Notes under the pieces: generated by a model
Database searches by the model: none
What the model was told of the DNA's origin: nothing
Seen by the model: only the letters and a program-made list of their open reading frames with translations
Program-made: the position numbers and the translations under genes
Source of the DNA: an uncultured Lachnospiraceae bacterium
Lineage (GTDB): Bacteria; Bacillota; Clostridia; Lachnospirales; Lachnospiraceae
Length of the DNA: 64,000 nt
Direction of reading: 5' to 3'
NCBI GenBank assembly: GCA_947571775.1
Contig: CANOZK010000004.1
Coordinates: forward strand, 62,001 to 126,000
In this document: one piece after another, positions 1 to 8,865 of the stretch
Position numbering within the stretch: position 1 is the stretch's first letter
How the letters are laid out: the number at the start of each line of letters is the position of its first letter

Positions 1-135
1 TTAATGTTTATGGAATTATCGGAGCTTGACTCCAAAAAACACAAAGCTATACTCAAATTCAAACAATAGATTATTGATCTGCCTCGCAAACATATTTTAT
101 CAGAAAAACTTCTATATGGCAATAGGCAGACCAAC
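1..135. other. Left edge, nothing recognised
   Basis: This AT-rich stretch holds no convincing reading frame, RNA gene or hairpin. A tmRNA gene, often found next to smpB, was looked for on the minus strand (a CCA end or an AANDNYALAA-like tag frame) and is not present here. Confidence 0.4.
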
Positions 136-357
136 TTATATAGAGAAAAAATGGTGAAATCCTATGTTTTTCAAGTTCAACATCACACAGGCATGGAATA
201 CATGGTCTTCATGGGTGAATCCTATGCCTCCGTCGTAGGACTGGGCAGGATATATTTCGCAGTCTCCGTTCTTTGACTTAAAAATCTGGCCATCTATCAG
301 CTCTGCCCTTTGGCCATCCGACAGGGCATAGATATCTTCGATTGTATATCCCTTTTC
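136..357 (-). pseudogene. Uma2-like (DUF820) gene remnant
   Basis: Read on the minus strand just behind smpB, this frame is open from a stop codon at 358-360 to TAA at 136-138, without a start codon. Its first part (GYTIEDIYALSDGQRAELID) has the typical opening of Uma2/DUF820 PD-(D/E)XK-fold proteins of Clostridia. It then jumps within a few residues to KSKNGDCEIYPA, a stretch that in intact family members lies some tens of residues further on. The remaining residues are not recognised. I infer a decayed copy with an internal deletion and a lost 5' end. Assignment is from memory of the family, so it is moderate. Confidence 0.5.
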
Positions 358-361
358 CTAT

Positions 362-835
362 TTATCCCCACTGGCTTTTTGACTTAAATTCTCTTTGGGC
401 TTCCCGTTTCTGGTCTTTTTTGGCAATATCCTGACGCTTATCGTACAGTTTTTTTCCTTTGGCTATGCCAATTTCTACTTTTACTAGGCTTCCTTTGAAA
501 TATACTTGCAGCGGTACAAGGGTAAATCCTTTCTCTGCAATCTTGCGCTCGATTTTGCGGATTTCTTCCCGGTGCAGCAGCAGTTTTTTTACCCGCAGGG
601 GATCTTTGTTGAAAATATTCCCTTTCTCGTAGGGGCTGACGTGCATCCCATAGATGAACACCTCCCCTTTCTCGATACGGACAAAGGATTCCTTGATGCT
701 GCATTTGCCCATGCGCAGGGATTTTACCTCTGTGCCCGCCAGCGACACCCCTGCTTCGTATTTATCTTCAATAAAATAATCGTGATAAGCCTTTTTGTTG
801 TTGGCTATCAGATGGGTTCCTGTTCCTTTACCCAT
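362..835 (-). CDS. smpB: SsrA-binding protein SmpB
   Basis: SmpB binds tmRNA and carries it to stalled ribosomes for trans-translation. The 157-residue product has the family's beta-barrel core ([19 protein letters not shown], then [10 protein letters not shown]) and the basic C-terminal tail [16 protein letters not shown] that enters the mRNA channel. The start at 835 is chosen because AAGGAGGGG lies directly in front of it; a longer frame beginning five codons upstream would put the start inside that ribosome binding site. It follows rnr by 18 bases, the usual secG-rnr-smpB order. The usual partner ssrA is not found in the 361 bases downstream. Identification is secure. Confidence 0.97.
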   Translation of the reverse strand: MGKGTGTHLIANNKKAYHDYFIEDKYEAGVSLAGTEVKSLRMGKCSIKESFVRIEKGEVFIYGMHVSPYEKGNIFNKDPLRVKKLLLHREEIRKIERKIAEKGFTLVPLQVYFKGSLVKVEIGIAKGKKLYDKRQDIAKKDQKREAQREFKSKSQWG

Positions 836-853
836 AATCCCCTCCTTCATACG

Positions 854-2998
854 TCATATACGCGGCCAATCTTCCGAACGATGTATCAGAAAATCAATGT
901 TTCGCTGGTACAGATCCACGTCTGAGACTCGGACTCGGACTTTTTGTCCCAGAGAGTAAGTGTTTCCGGTAATCTCGCCGGTCAGGATCCTTTTTTCTTC
1001 ATCAAACAGATAATAATCGTCGCTTAAAGTACTGATGTGGACCAAGCCCTCGATGGTATTCGGCAGCTCCACATAAAGCCCCCACCCGGTCACGCCGGAA
1101 ATGGTGCCCTCCAGGATTTCGCCGATATGGTTCAGCATATATTCCGCCTTTTTTAACTTTTCCACTTCCCGTTCGGCTTCCTCTGCCCGGCGCTCGGCAG
1201 AGCTGGACAGGGCGCATACTTCATCCAGGATACCCGCATACAGCTCCTTTTTCTCCTGGTTCATCCTTCCCCGCAGCTTGTCTTTGATGATCCGGTGAAT
1301 CTGCAGATCTGGATAGCGGCGGATGGGAGAAGTGAAATGACAATAATACTGAGAAGCCAGGCCAAAATGTCCGGTACATTCCACGGTGTATCTCGCCTGC
1401 TGCATAGTTCGCAGCGTAAGGCGGCTGACCAAAGCTTCATTTGGCTGCCCCTGAACTTCCCGGAGAATCTTTTGGATTTCGCGTGGAGAAATTTTTTCCT
1501 TCTCCTTTTGTGCGGAAATACCCTGGCTGTGCAGAAATGTCAGCAGCTCCTCGATTTTATCGGGGTCTGGACTTTCGTGTGTCCGGTATACAAAAGGAAT
1601 CTGCGCCTCGCAAAATTCCCTGGCTACCGTCTCATTGGCCAAAATCATAAAATCTTCAATCAGCTCCATGGCGCGGTTATGCTCATAAACCTCCACGGAC
1701 ACGGTTTTCCCCTGCTCATCCAGCACAATCTTGCTTTCGGGAAAGTCAAAATCAATCGAGCCTTTCTCCTGCCGCCGCTTGCGGACAAGAGCGGAAAGCT
1801 CTTCCATTTTTTCAAAAAGAGGACAAAGCTCTTCATATTCTTTACAGATCTCCGGATCGGAACGGTCCAGGATTTTCTGGACATTTGTATAAGTCATGCG
1901 CCGGTCTACCCGGATAACGGTTTCGGCAATTTCATGGCCGATTACGCAGCCCTCTGCGTCCAAATCCATCAGGCAGCTCAAAGCCAGCCTGTCCTCCTGA
2001 GCATTTAGGGAACAGATTCCGTTGCTAAGCCGTTCATGCAGCATGGGGATGACTCGATCTGCCAGATACACGCTGGTGCCCCGCCGCAGGGCTTCTCGAT
2101 CCATGGCGCTGCCCCCCTGGACGTAATTGGATACATCGGCGATGTGTACGCCCAGATGATAGACGCCATCCTCCCAGGTAAGGGAAACGGCGTCGTCGAG
2201 ATCCTTAGAATCCTCGCCGTCGATGGTCACCATCGTCCAATCACGGATGTCTTTGCGCCCCTGAAAATCTCCCGGAATCAACTGCTGGGACACCCGTTCG
2301 GCCTGTCTTATCACCTTGTCGGAAAATTCTGTGGGTATTCCAAGGCTTTTTACAATAGACAGGACGTCCGTCGCCGGGTCGCCGCTGCTGCCTAAAATTT
2401 CCTTGATTTTCCCCTCCGGCCCTTTCCTCCTGGAGCCATAATCTGTGATGATGACTACCACTTTATCCCCAGTCACGGCGCCCATGGCGTGGCCGCTTTG
2501 CACAAACACATCCTGGCTTAACTTGGGATTGTCCGGCAAAACAAAGCCATAGTGATTGTTCTTCTGATAAGTGCCCACAATTTCCCGGCACCCGCGCTCC
2601 AGAATCTTTACCACGGTTCCCTCTCTGCGCCTGCCGGTTTCGTTTTCACTGACTGCCACCTGCACCCGATCCCGATCCATGGCTAGGTTGGTTTTTTCTT
2701 CGGGGATGAAGATATCCTCCTCACCCTCTCCTACGTTCACAAAACCGAATCCTCTGGGATGCCCCAGAAAGATCCCCTCTATATAAGCGGCTTTTGCACG
2801 GACATAGGTTCCGTTGCTGTTTCGCTGTACGCTGCCGTCTTTTATCAGCTCATCCATCACCTGGTAAAGCTCTTTGCGTTTTGGCCGGGGAATATCCAAA
2901 AGAGCCGCCAGCTCCCGCAGACGCATAGGCCGGTAGGCGGGATTTGTCAGCACATCCGTCATCAGTTTTTTTCGTCGTTCTAACTGTCTTTTTTTCAT
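854..2998 (-). CDS. rnr: Ribonuclease R
   Basis: A 3'-5' processive exoribonuclease of the RNase II/RNB family that degrades structured RNA and partners with tmRNA-SmpB in clearing faulty mRNA. Of 714 residues, the first ~75 form a winged helix, two cold-shock domains follow (~80-220), the RNB core begins near residue 250 with the metal-binding motif DGEDSKDLDDAVSL near 268, and an S1 domain closes the protein (GWGLYVELPNTIEGLVHIS). The frame extends 18 codons further upstream, but the ATG at 2998 has a GAGGT site and the extension would run through the secG terminator hairpin. It precedes smpB by 18 bases. Confidence 0.96.
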   Translation of the reverse strand: MKKRQLERRKKLMTDVLTNPAYRPMRLRELAALLDIPRPKRKELYQVMDELIKDGSVQRNSNGTYVRAKAAYIEGIFLGHPRGFGFVNVGEGEEDIFIPEEKTNLAMDRDRVQVAVSENETGRRREGTVVKILERGCREIVGTYQKNNHYGFVLPDNPKLSQDVFVQSGHAMGAVTGDKVVVIITDYGSRRKGPEGKIKEILGSSGDPATDVLSIVKSLGIPTEFSDKVIRQAERVSQQLIPGDFQGRKDIRDWTMVTIDGEDSKDLDDAVSLTWEDGVYHLGVHIADVSNYVQGGSAMDREALRRGTSVYLADRVIPMLHERLSNGICSLNAQEDRLALSCLMDLDAEGCVIGHEIAETVIRVDRRMTYTNVQKILDRSDPEICKEYEELCPLFEKMEELSALVRKRRQEKGSIDFDFPESKIVLDEQGKTVSVEVYEHNRAMELIEDFMILANETVAREFCEAQIPFVYRTHESPDPDKIEELLTFLHSQGISAQKEKEKISPREIQKILREVQGQPNEALVSRLTLRTMQQARYTVECTGHFGLASQYYCHFTSPIRRYPDLQIHRIIKDKLRGRMNQEKKELYAGILDEVCALSSSAERRAEEAEREVEKLKKAEYMLNHIGEILEGTISGVTGWGLYVELPNTIEGLVHISTLSDDYYLFDEEKRILTGEITGNTYSLGQKVRVRVSDVDLYQRNIDFLIHRSEDWPRI

Positions 2999-3027
2999 TT
3001 CTACCTCTGCTTCCGAAAATGTATGAT

Positions 3028-3061
3028 AAAAGCACCCTTGTCCACGATACAAGAGTGCTTT
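3028..3061 (-). terminator. Hairpin between secG and rnr
   Basis: On the minus strand AAAGCACTCTTG pairs with CAAGGGTGCTTTT across a nine-base loop, just behind the secG stop at 3065. It ends in a short T run, so it probably terminates or attenuates secG transcripts before rnr. Confidence 0.7.
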
Positions 3062-3064
3062 CCC

Positions 3065-3301
3065 TTAAAAACTCATGTTTAAAACCGCAGCCAGTATGAA
3101 AAATAAAGCTGCCATGATCTTGGTAGCAGTTACCAGCTTTCCCTCCATGGAACGGCCTTTGTTCTTGCCCCAATAGGTATCCGCAGCACCTGCTATGGCG
3201 CCAAGACCCTGCTGTTTGCCTTCTTGCATCAGAACAACAACTGTCAAAGCCACACAATCCAGAGCAAACAGGATTGTTAAAATAACCCTCAAAATTTCCA
3301 T
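3065..3301 (-). CDS. secG: Preprotein translocase subunit SecG
   Basis: A small auxiliary subunit of the SecYEG channel in the cytoplasmic membrane. The 78-residue product has two hydrophobic segments (about 3-25 and 57-76) joined by the family linker MQEGKQQGLGAIAGAADTYW, with the typical Gly-rich turn. GAGGAGGTGT precedes the start. It leads the secG-rnr-smpB block, with a hairpin between it and rnr suggesting partial termination. In related genomes eno is often close by; here about 6.3 kb of AT-rich DNA separates the two. Confidence 0.95.
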   Translation of the reverse strand: MEILRVILTILFALDCVALTVVVLMQEGKQQGLGAIAGAADTYWGKNKGRSMEGKLVTATKIMAALFFILAAVLNMSF

Positions 3302-3335
3302 TTGAAGCTACACCTCCTCGTACCGATTACGTTTC

Positions 3336-3364
3336 ATTCTACCATAAGAACGAGAGGATTACAA
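3336..3364 (-). promoter_or_regulatory. secG promoter
   Basis: On the minus strand -35 TTGTAA (3364-3359) is followed by a 17-base spacer and -10 TAGAAT (3341-3336), placing the transcript start near 3329, some 28 bases before the secG ATG. The left arm of the dyad at 3365-3410 touches the -35 box. Confidence 0.75.
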
Positions 3365-3410
3365 CTACTATTTTGCAGTTTTTGCATTGTTATAGAAAGA
3401 AAAATAGTAG
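3365..3410. repeat. Inverted repeat between secG and the first tetR gene
   Basis: CTACTATTTT (3365-3374) and AAAATAGTAG (3401-3410) are exact inverted copies 26 bases apart, between the secG promoter and the divergent regulator gene. The spacer holds two TTTTGCA-like copies. It may be an operator or the left junction of the inserted block. Confidence 0.5.
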
Positions 3411-3489
3411 AAAAATTTATATCTATATGCTAAAATGTAACGCAACCAAATCAATAAGTGAAAATTTTTTAAGTGAAAAAAGAAAAATA

Positions 3490-4059
3490 ATGAATGACAA
3501 TAAGAAAAAAGATATAAGAACGATTGCAACAAAACAAATATTGAAGGATACTGTACTTTCACTCATTCAAAAGAAATCTGTTTTGCGTATTACAGTTAAA
3601 GAAATTTGTGAAAATGCATTTGTGAATAGAGGCACTTTTTACCGCTATTATCCAGATTTATATGGAATTTTAGAAGAAATGTTAGACGATTTTTTACATT
3701 GTACTGGCAGTACAGAAAAGTATACGTGTTTATTACAGACAGAAGAATACGATTGTCCTTATAGTATTTGCGATAAACTTTACCAAAATACAAAATATGG
3801 AGCACTTCTGTTTGATGAAAAAATATCTGACATAGTTATCAGAAAGATCGCAGATTATTCAAAGGATAAATACGTAAATTCATTACTTAACTCATGTAAA
3901 TTGACAAGCGAACAGGCCGAAAAGATTTTTTATTTTCAACTAAACGGATGCCTTGCAGTCAATAAACAGGTTTTTATGAATGATGGAAAAGGCTGGAAGG
4001 ATACCCGGAATTTAATTGGAGAATTTATTCAAAGCGGATTGCGTCATTTTATGAAATAA
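3490..4059 (+). CDS. TetR/AcrR-family transcriptional regulator
   Basis: A 189-residue DNA-binding regulator. The N-terminal helix-turn-helix is clear: ITVKEICENAFVNRGTFYRY, near residues 35-54, is the usual TetR recognition region. The C-terminal half is a helical ligand or dimer domain without a family I can name. The frame stays open upstream to 3373; the ATG at 3490 gives the usual distance to the HTH but its ribosome binding site is weak (AAAAGAAAAAT), and 3427 is an alternative. Base composition is much poorer in GC than in neighbouring core genes, suggesting transfer. It lies directly before the ACR3-like gene, whose promoter carries a dyad, so it probably controls that gene. Confidence 0.85.
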   Translation: MNDNKKKDIRTIATKQILKDTVLSLIQKKSVLRITVKEICENAFVNRGTFYRYYPDLYGILEEMLDDFLHCTGSTEKYTCLLQTEEYDCPYSICDKLYQNTKYGALLFDEKISDIVIRKIADYSKDKYVNSLLNSCKLTSEQAEKIFYFQLNGCLAVNKQVFMNDGKGWKDTRNLIGEFIQSGLRHFMK

Positions 4060-4071
4060 CTTTTTAAACAC

Positions 4072-4096
4072 ATTTACAAATCTGTCGATTGTAAAT
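4072..4096. promoter_or_regulatory. Likely operator dyad on the 4162 promoter
   Basis: ATTTACAA (4072-4079) and TTGTAAAT (4089-4096) are exact inverted copies around nine bases. The right arm includes the -35 hexamer of the promoter below, the geometry expected for repression by a dimeric TetR-type protein. Confidence 0.6.
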
Positions 4097-4117
4097 CTCT
4101 CCCCTTCTAATTATAAT
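4089..4117 (+). promoter_or_regulatory. Promoter of the ACR3-like gene
   Basis: -35 TTGTAA (4089-4094), a 17-base spacer and a perfect -10 TATAAT (4112-4117) predict a start near 4124 and a leader of about 38 bases. Confidence 0.75.
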
Positions 4118-4161
4118 ATCTGATAAACACAATGTTCATTTATATATAGAGAAGGGAGAGA

Positions 4162-5112
4162 TTGAATGTTATGAACCTTTTGGGAAAATTACAGCCATTA
4201 ATTATCATCAGCGCTGCATTAATTGGATTATTATTGGGGGCAATGACGCCATTCGGCTATGTATCTTCTGGCCTGATTGAAATATTCTTAATGCTGTTAT
4301 TGTATATCTTATTTTTGTGTGTTGATTTAAAACAAATTAAGCAATCTCTGAAAAATATTCGATATACGATAACAGCCGTCTCAATCAATTTTATTTTTAC
4401 GCCTTTACTGGCATATGTGCTTGGAAGAATTTTTTTTGCAGATTCAGCAGATATTCGGATTGGGCTTTTGATGCTGTTGGTTACACCTTGTACAGACTGG
4501 TATCTTGTATTTACCGGAATGAGCAAGGGAAATGTAGAATTAAATATGTCTATATTGCCGTTGAATTTATTGCTCCAAATTGTTCTGCTTCCCGTTTATT
4601 TGCTGCTATTTATGAATAGTGAAGTCACCATGAATGTGACCGCTTTAGTAGGCAGCGTTGTGAAAGTCCTGGTGATTCCTTTTTTAGCGTCTTATATCAC
4701 AAAATTATACACAGAGAAAAATAAGAAGTTTCATTGCTTTCTAAATGAACAAAGTGATAATTTACAGCTTTTCTTCCTCTGTTTAGCAGTAATTGCAATG
4801 TTTGCATCGGAAGGCAAAAATCTGTTAAACAACCCAGTGCTTTTGATTGAGATGTTCATCCCGCTCATTTGTTTTTTTGTGATTTTATTTTTTGTAGCGC
4901 AGCTTGTCGGCCGTACTCAGAAATTTAGCAAGAAAGATATTGTCGCATTGAATTTCACTACATTGGCAAGAAATTCCCCTTTATCACTCGCCATTGCAGT
5001 AGCTACGTTTCCAGAGCGGCCATTTATTTCGTTAGTACTGGTTATCGGCCCTTTAATTGAATTGCCGATTTTATCTTTGACATCCGGCATATTAAAGAAA
5101 TGGAATGTTTGA
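4162..5112 (+). CDS. ACR3/BASS-type membrane transporter
   Basis: A 316-residue integral membrane protein with about ten hydrophobic segments and the bile acid:sodium symporter/ACR3 fold. The segment LLVTPCTDWYLVFTGMSKGN matches proteins annotated as arsenic-resistance transporters; its Cys aligns with the essential TM4 cysteine of ACR3 arsenite exporters, although true ACR3 usually continues differently after PCT. The substrate is therefore open: arsenite, another oxyanion or an organic anion. The frame starts with TTG at 4162, three bases after AAGGGAG; ATG at 4171 is the alternative. A dyad-covered promoter and the adjacent tetR gene point to inducible expression. No arsC or arsR is nearby. 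Confidence 0.75.
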   Translation: MNVMNLLGKLQPLIIISAALIGLLLGAMTPFGYVSSGLIEIFLMLLLYILFLCVDLKQIKQSLKNIRYTITAVSINFIFTPLLAYVLGRIFFADSADIRIGLLMLLVTPCTDWYLVFTGMSKGNVELNMSILPLNLLLQIVLLPVYLLLFMNSEVTMNVTALVGSVVKVLVIPFLASYITKLYTEKNKKFHCFLNEQSDNLQLFFLCLAVIAMFASEGKNLLNNPVLLIEMFIPLICFFVILFFVAQLVGRTQKFSKKDIVALNFTTLARNSPLSLAIAVATFPERPFISLVLVIGPLIELPILSLTSGILKKWNV

Positions 5113-5141
5113 AGATAAACGTAAAAAAATATAACATTCCA

Positions 5142-5160
5142 GACATTTGAGTGAAATGTC
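5142..5160. terminator. Weak hairpin between convergent genes
   Basis: GACATTT and AAATGTC pair around a five-base loop between the convergent transporter and MMPL genes. On the minus strand a T-rich run follows about 11 bases later, so it may terminate the MMPL transcript only weakly. Confidence 0.35.
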
Positions 5161-5206
5161 CGCCGCTTCCAAATTGCCTTCCAATACATAGTATTTTTCC
5201 CATGTT

Positions 5207-8200
5207 CTACTGCTCTTCCTTTTTCTCATTTTTTATTATGAAACGATCTAACATATACGTCAATGCCGGTAATGCAAAAATAACAAGAATAACTGCGAAT
5301 AACGCCCCATACGCAATGACCGAGCAAGTCTGCGCAATAATTTCCTGCGTCATGATAATCCCTACTGTCAGGCAGCAGCTAATCAAAATTAGTGAAGATG
5401 TCATAATTGTCTTAATTGAATTATCCATCGCAATTCCCACTGACTCGCTTTTTCCTTTTGCCTTTCTTGTTTCGATATAATTACTCATAAACAAAATGCC
5501 ATAATCAATCGTTGAACCCATCAAAATGCATTGCACCAAAATCAGCGCAATGTAATTTACAGATATACCCATCATTGCAACAATTGCCGTTATGATATAT
5601 ACCGCGCTTTGAATTACAGCCACAAGAGTAACCGAACTTATTATAGAACGAAATGTTATAAGCACCACGATTAAAATAGCTACAATCGTAAGCAGGGACA
5701 CAAAATTCAGTTCATCCGAAAATCCTAAATCCATTTCATATCCCATAGTGGAATCTCCTACAAGAAAAACTTCTCTGTCGAACAAACCCTCTGACTGTTT
5801 TTTCATCTTTCCGATAAAACTGAATGTATCCTCGCCCTCCAACGGCACGGCCAATGATATCATCATACGGTTATAGCCATCTCCAAGCATCAACCCCTTA
5901 CTGTCCACAATCTCCTGCTGCCCATCTTCCAAATCTTTCTTCATATCGTCTGTAATAGCGTCGGCGTAAGTTTTGTTGGGGAGTACCTCATTTGAAACAA
6001 AATCAACAAATCCTTCTAACGTCATGTTGATACTTTCTACATCGCGCATTGACATCCTGCGTATTTTAAGCATATTTTCCACATCAGATATACTTTCGTC
6101 CATGGCGTCTGAAAGTTCCCACGCATTCATCTTCTTTTCATAGATCTCTTTTCCATCGGTATACTCTATCTTTCCGTCCTCCAGCTCCCGCTTGCCATCT
6201 GAAAGATCAATCCACCCTTGTTTTAAATCTATTTTTGCGTCCGCTATGTCCTGGTAACTGTTTTCCATTTGCACGCGCCCATCTGACAATTCCTGTTTTC
6301 CATTTTCGAGCTTCGTGCGCCCGTCTGCGAGTTCCTGCTTCCTTGTTTTGATCTCCTCCTTCCCCGCCTCCAATTTCGTTCTGCCTTCTTTCAATTCTGC
6401 CTTTCCGTCCTGAAATTCTTCCTTTCCCTCCTCAAGTTGATTTTTGCCTTCTCTTAGCTCTGCTTTTCCCGCTATCAACTCTTTTTTACCTGCTTCTAAC
6501 TGTTTTCTGCCGCTTTGCAGTTCTGCTTCTTTGGCCGCAAGCTCGCTTTTCCCCGCTTCCAACTGTTCTCTGCCCACTTTCAGCCCAGCTTCCTGCGCCT
6601 CCAATTCTGCCTTCCCCGCTTCTAATTGTTCCCTGGCTGTTTTCAACTCTGCTTCCTTTTCCCCAAGCTGTTCTTCAATGGCGCTTGCGGCCGCCGCTGC
6701 TATCTCCTCCTCTGATCTTCCTTCCGCTGTCATCTGCTGCCGTATTGCCTGTTCAATCTGTTTTTTTCCTTCCGCAAGCTGCTTTTCCCCGGCGGAGAGC
6801 TGTGCCTCATTTGCCGCAAGCTCCTCTTTAGCTGCCGCGATCTGCGCTTCACCTTCAGAAATCTGTTTTTCGTTTGCCGCAAGTTCCTCTTTAGCTGCCG
6901 CGATCTGTGCTTCGCCTTGATCCAGCTTTTTCTCATTCTCCTCTATCTCTGCCTGCCCTTTGTCAAGCTCTGCCTCGCCCTTTTCCAGTTGCTTTGCACT
7001 GTCTTTTATCACTTTTTCCGCATCCGCAAGTTCCGATTCCCCATCTGTTATTTTCTGCTCGTTTTTTTCAATCTCAGTTTCTGCCTCTGAAATTTTTATT
7101 TCTCCGTCGGTCATCTGCTTCTCACTGTCTGCCAGTTCTTTTTCCCCGTCCTCTAACTGTTCCTTGCTTAAATCTAAAAGCCTTTCCCCGACTATGGTTT
7201 CTATTTCCCCTTTTATCAGTTCCCGCTCCCCGTCTTCTAGTTCTTTTTCCCCATCTATGATATCTTTCCTAGCATCAACCAGTTCTTTTTTTCCATCTTC
7301 TAATTCTTTTCTTGCATCTATAATCTGCGAAATTTCGTCATCTTTCATAAATTCAGAATAGGCGGGGTTTTTCGCAACATTTTCATCCAGATAACAAATC
7401 AGGTCATACATTGTGATCTTTTCATAATCAGAAGTATCCTGATTGTCAACATACATCTGGTACAGCATTTTTGCCTGATCCCGCGTTATATCCATATCGT
7501 CGGCAAGTTCTCTATATGTATAGTCTTTCCCTATCGTATTTGTATAATCCTGTACCGAATTAACTTCTTTCTGGCTTTCCAGCCACGCAATATATTTTGC
7601 AATTTTTCCCTCTTCCTCTGTATTTTCATACAACAATACAACTTGGTTATCCACGCCAAATATATCCTCTATTTTTTTTTGATCCTCATTATCAAAAGTT
7701 TTTACGTATCCGATTCCAAGACCGTCTTTCTGAATAAACATGAAAACCACGCCGGCTACTACTATAGGAATCAACACATATCTCGCCTTGACAACCATCT
7801 TCATTAGAGGGGTCATTTTGATATTCAGGGATTTTTTATGCGTCCTTATAATCATCCGATCAAACATGACCACCAGTCCCGGCAGGATTGTGAAAATACA
7901 AAGCAGGCTGATAAATACACCTTTAGCAAGGACAATTCCCATATCCTGCCCGATCTTAAAGCTCATAAACACAAGCACAAGCAATCCGACAATCGTTGTC
8001 ACCGAACTGCTTGTAATCGCCCCAAACGCATTAGACAAAGCTTTTTTCATTGCTGTTACAGGCGTCGGGTCATCCAGCTTTTCCTGGTTGTAACGGTTCA
8101 TCAGCATAATAGAATAATCCATAGACAATCCCAACTGAAGAAGCGCGCATACTGCAAATGTCATAAACGACACAGACGGGAGGAATGCATTTGTCCCCAT

Positions 8201-8797
8201 ATTGATCAAGATGGCAATGCCAATGCATGTCATATAAAGGAATGGCTCAATCCATGAATCACATAGCAGGAATAAAATAAAGAAAATAATACCAACTGCA
8301 ACCATTGCAATAACAGGTATCTCGTTTGCCAGGGTGCTTACTAGCAGCTCATTGTCTACAACCGCACCGCTGACGGCAATGTCGTAGTCTTGGTATCTGT
8401 CTCTGATTTCTTTCAGGACTTCCCCGGCTTCTTTAGAATAGGTTCCTGCTGAGACCGCCACCATATATTTGGAGTACCCGTCCTTTTGATAAGTTTCATC
8501 ATCTTGAAGATATACAACGCTTTTCACGTTTGGAATGGAGGCCATCTCTTCTTTTATGTTTAACTGCTCAGATGCGTCCAGGCCATGAAACATGACGGTG
8601 ATACTCGCCAGATCCCCGTATTCGTTGCTCATTTTTTCCATTCCCAGCTTTGTGGAAGATTTTTTGGGAAGATACTTCGACATGTCATAGTTTACATTTA
8701 CATTCAACATACCCACAACACTTATGAGCAGAATAACGCCATACAAAATCATAATAAGTTTTCGTTTATCAACGATATAATCCGCTATTTTTTTCAT
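5207..8797 (-). CDS. MMPL/RND-family membrane protein with giant heptad array
   Basis: A 1196-residue protein of the MMPL/RND superfamily, which moves lipids or drugs or acts in the envelope. It has a first membrane half (about 1-370: one N-terminal helix, an extracellular domain, then five to six helices with the LGLSMDYSIMLMNRY segment) and a second half (about 900-1196: extracellular domain, then LMGSTIDYGILFMSNYIETR). Between them, residues ~500-890 form a long run of seven-residue repeats of the type xELxxGK, probably an extracellular coiled coil or rod as in YhgE/Pip-like proteins. The start at 8797 has an AGAGGA site; the frame extends 21 codons further but without one. A divergent tetR gene follows upstream. 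Substrate unknown. Confidence 0.88.
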   Translation of the reverse strand: MKKIADYIVDKRKLIMILYGVILLISVVGMLNVNVNYDMSKYLPKKSSTKLGMEKMSNEYGDLASITVMFHGLDASEQLNIKEEMASIPNVKSVVYLQDDETYQKDGYSKYMVAVSAGTYSKEAGEVLKEIRDRYQDYDIAVSGAVVDNELLVSTLANEIPVIAMVAVGIIFFILFLLCDSWIEPFLYMTCIGIAILINMGTNAFLPSVSFMTFAVCALLQLGLSMDYSIMLMNRYNQEKLDDPTPVTAMKKALSNAFGAITSSSVTTIVGLLVLVFMSFKIGQDMGIVLAKGVFISLLCIFTILPGLVVMFDRMIIRTHKKSLNIKMTPLMKMVVKARYVLIPIVVAGVVFMFIQKDGLGIGYVKTFDNEDQKKIEDIFGVDNQVVLLYENTEEEGKIAKYIAWLESQKEVNSVQDYTNTIGKDYTYRELADDMDITRDQAKMLYQMYVDNQDTSDYEKITMYDLICYLDENVAKNPAYSEFMKDDEISQIIDARKELEDGKKELVDARKDIIDGEKELEDGERELIKGEIETIVGERLLDLSKEQLEDGEKELADSEKQMTDGEIKISEAETEIEKNEQKITDGESELADAEKVIKDSAKQLEKGEAELDKGQAEIEENEKKLDQGEAQIAAAKEELAANEKQISEGEAQIAAAKEELAANEAQLSAGEKQLAEGKKQIEQAIRQQMTAEGRSEEEIAAAAASAIEEQLGEKEAELKTAREQLEAGKAELEAQEAGLKVGREQLEAGKSELAAKEAELQSGRKQLEAGKKELIAGKAELREGKNQLEEGKEEFQDGKAELKEGRTKLEAGKEEIKTRKQELADGRTKLENGKQELSDGRVQMENSYQDIADAKIDLKQGWIDLSDGKRELEDGKIEYTDGKEIYEKKMNAWELSDAMDESISDVENMLKIRRMSMRDVESINMTLEGFVDFVSNEVLPNKTYADAITDDMKKDLEDGQQEIVDSKGLMLGDGYNRMMISLAVPLEGEDTFSFIGKMKKQSEGLFDREVFLVGDSTMGYEMDLGFSDELNFVSLLTIVAILIVVLITFRSIISSVTLVAVIQSAVYIITAIVAMMGISVNYIALILVQCILMGSTIDYGILFMSNYIETRKAKGKSESVGIAMDNSIKTIMTSSLILISCCLTVGIIMTQEIIAQTCSVIAYGALFAVILVIFALPALTYMLDRFIIKNEKKEEQ
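6810..6918. repeat. 63-base tandem duplication inside the heptad array
   Basis: A 46-base stretch at 6810-6855 recurs at 6873-6918 with only a few changes, offset by exactly 63 bases, or 21 residues (three heptads). It repeats IAAAKEELAAN in the protein, so the array has grown by in-frame duplication. Confidence 0.85.
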
Positions 8798-8814
8798 CCC
8801 AATCCTCTTTCTTT

Positions 8815-8842
8815 GTTGTTCATATGTCTTTTTATGAACAAC
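8815..8842. promoter_or_regulatory. Inverted repeat in the MMPL leader
   Basis: GTTGTTCATA (8815-8824) and TATGAACAAC (8833-8842) are exact inverted copies around eight bases, downstream of the predicted MMPL transcript start and upstream of its ribosome binding site. It suits an operator for the neighbouring TetR-type regulator. Confidence 0.6.
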
Positions 8843-8865
8843 TGTTGTTTTTCTTAGCATGATAT

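Noticed and set aside
1..361. tmRNA (ssrA) next to smpB
   Set aside because: No CCA-type end, no tag-peptide frame and no tRNA-like ends were seen on the minus strand.
6781..6960. CRISPR-like spacing of repeats
   Set aside because: The repeats are codons of an amino-acid heptad array inside a reading frame, with no unique spacers.
6444..7361. Long Ser/Pro/Leu-rich reading frames on the plus strand
   Set aside because: They are antisense to the MMPL heptad array and owe their length to its repetitive codons; no start signals.
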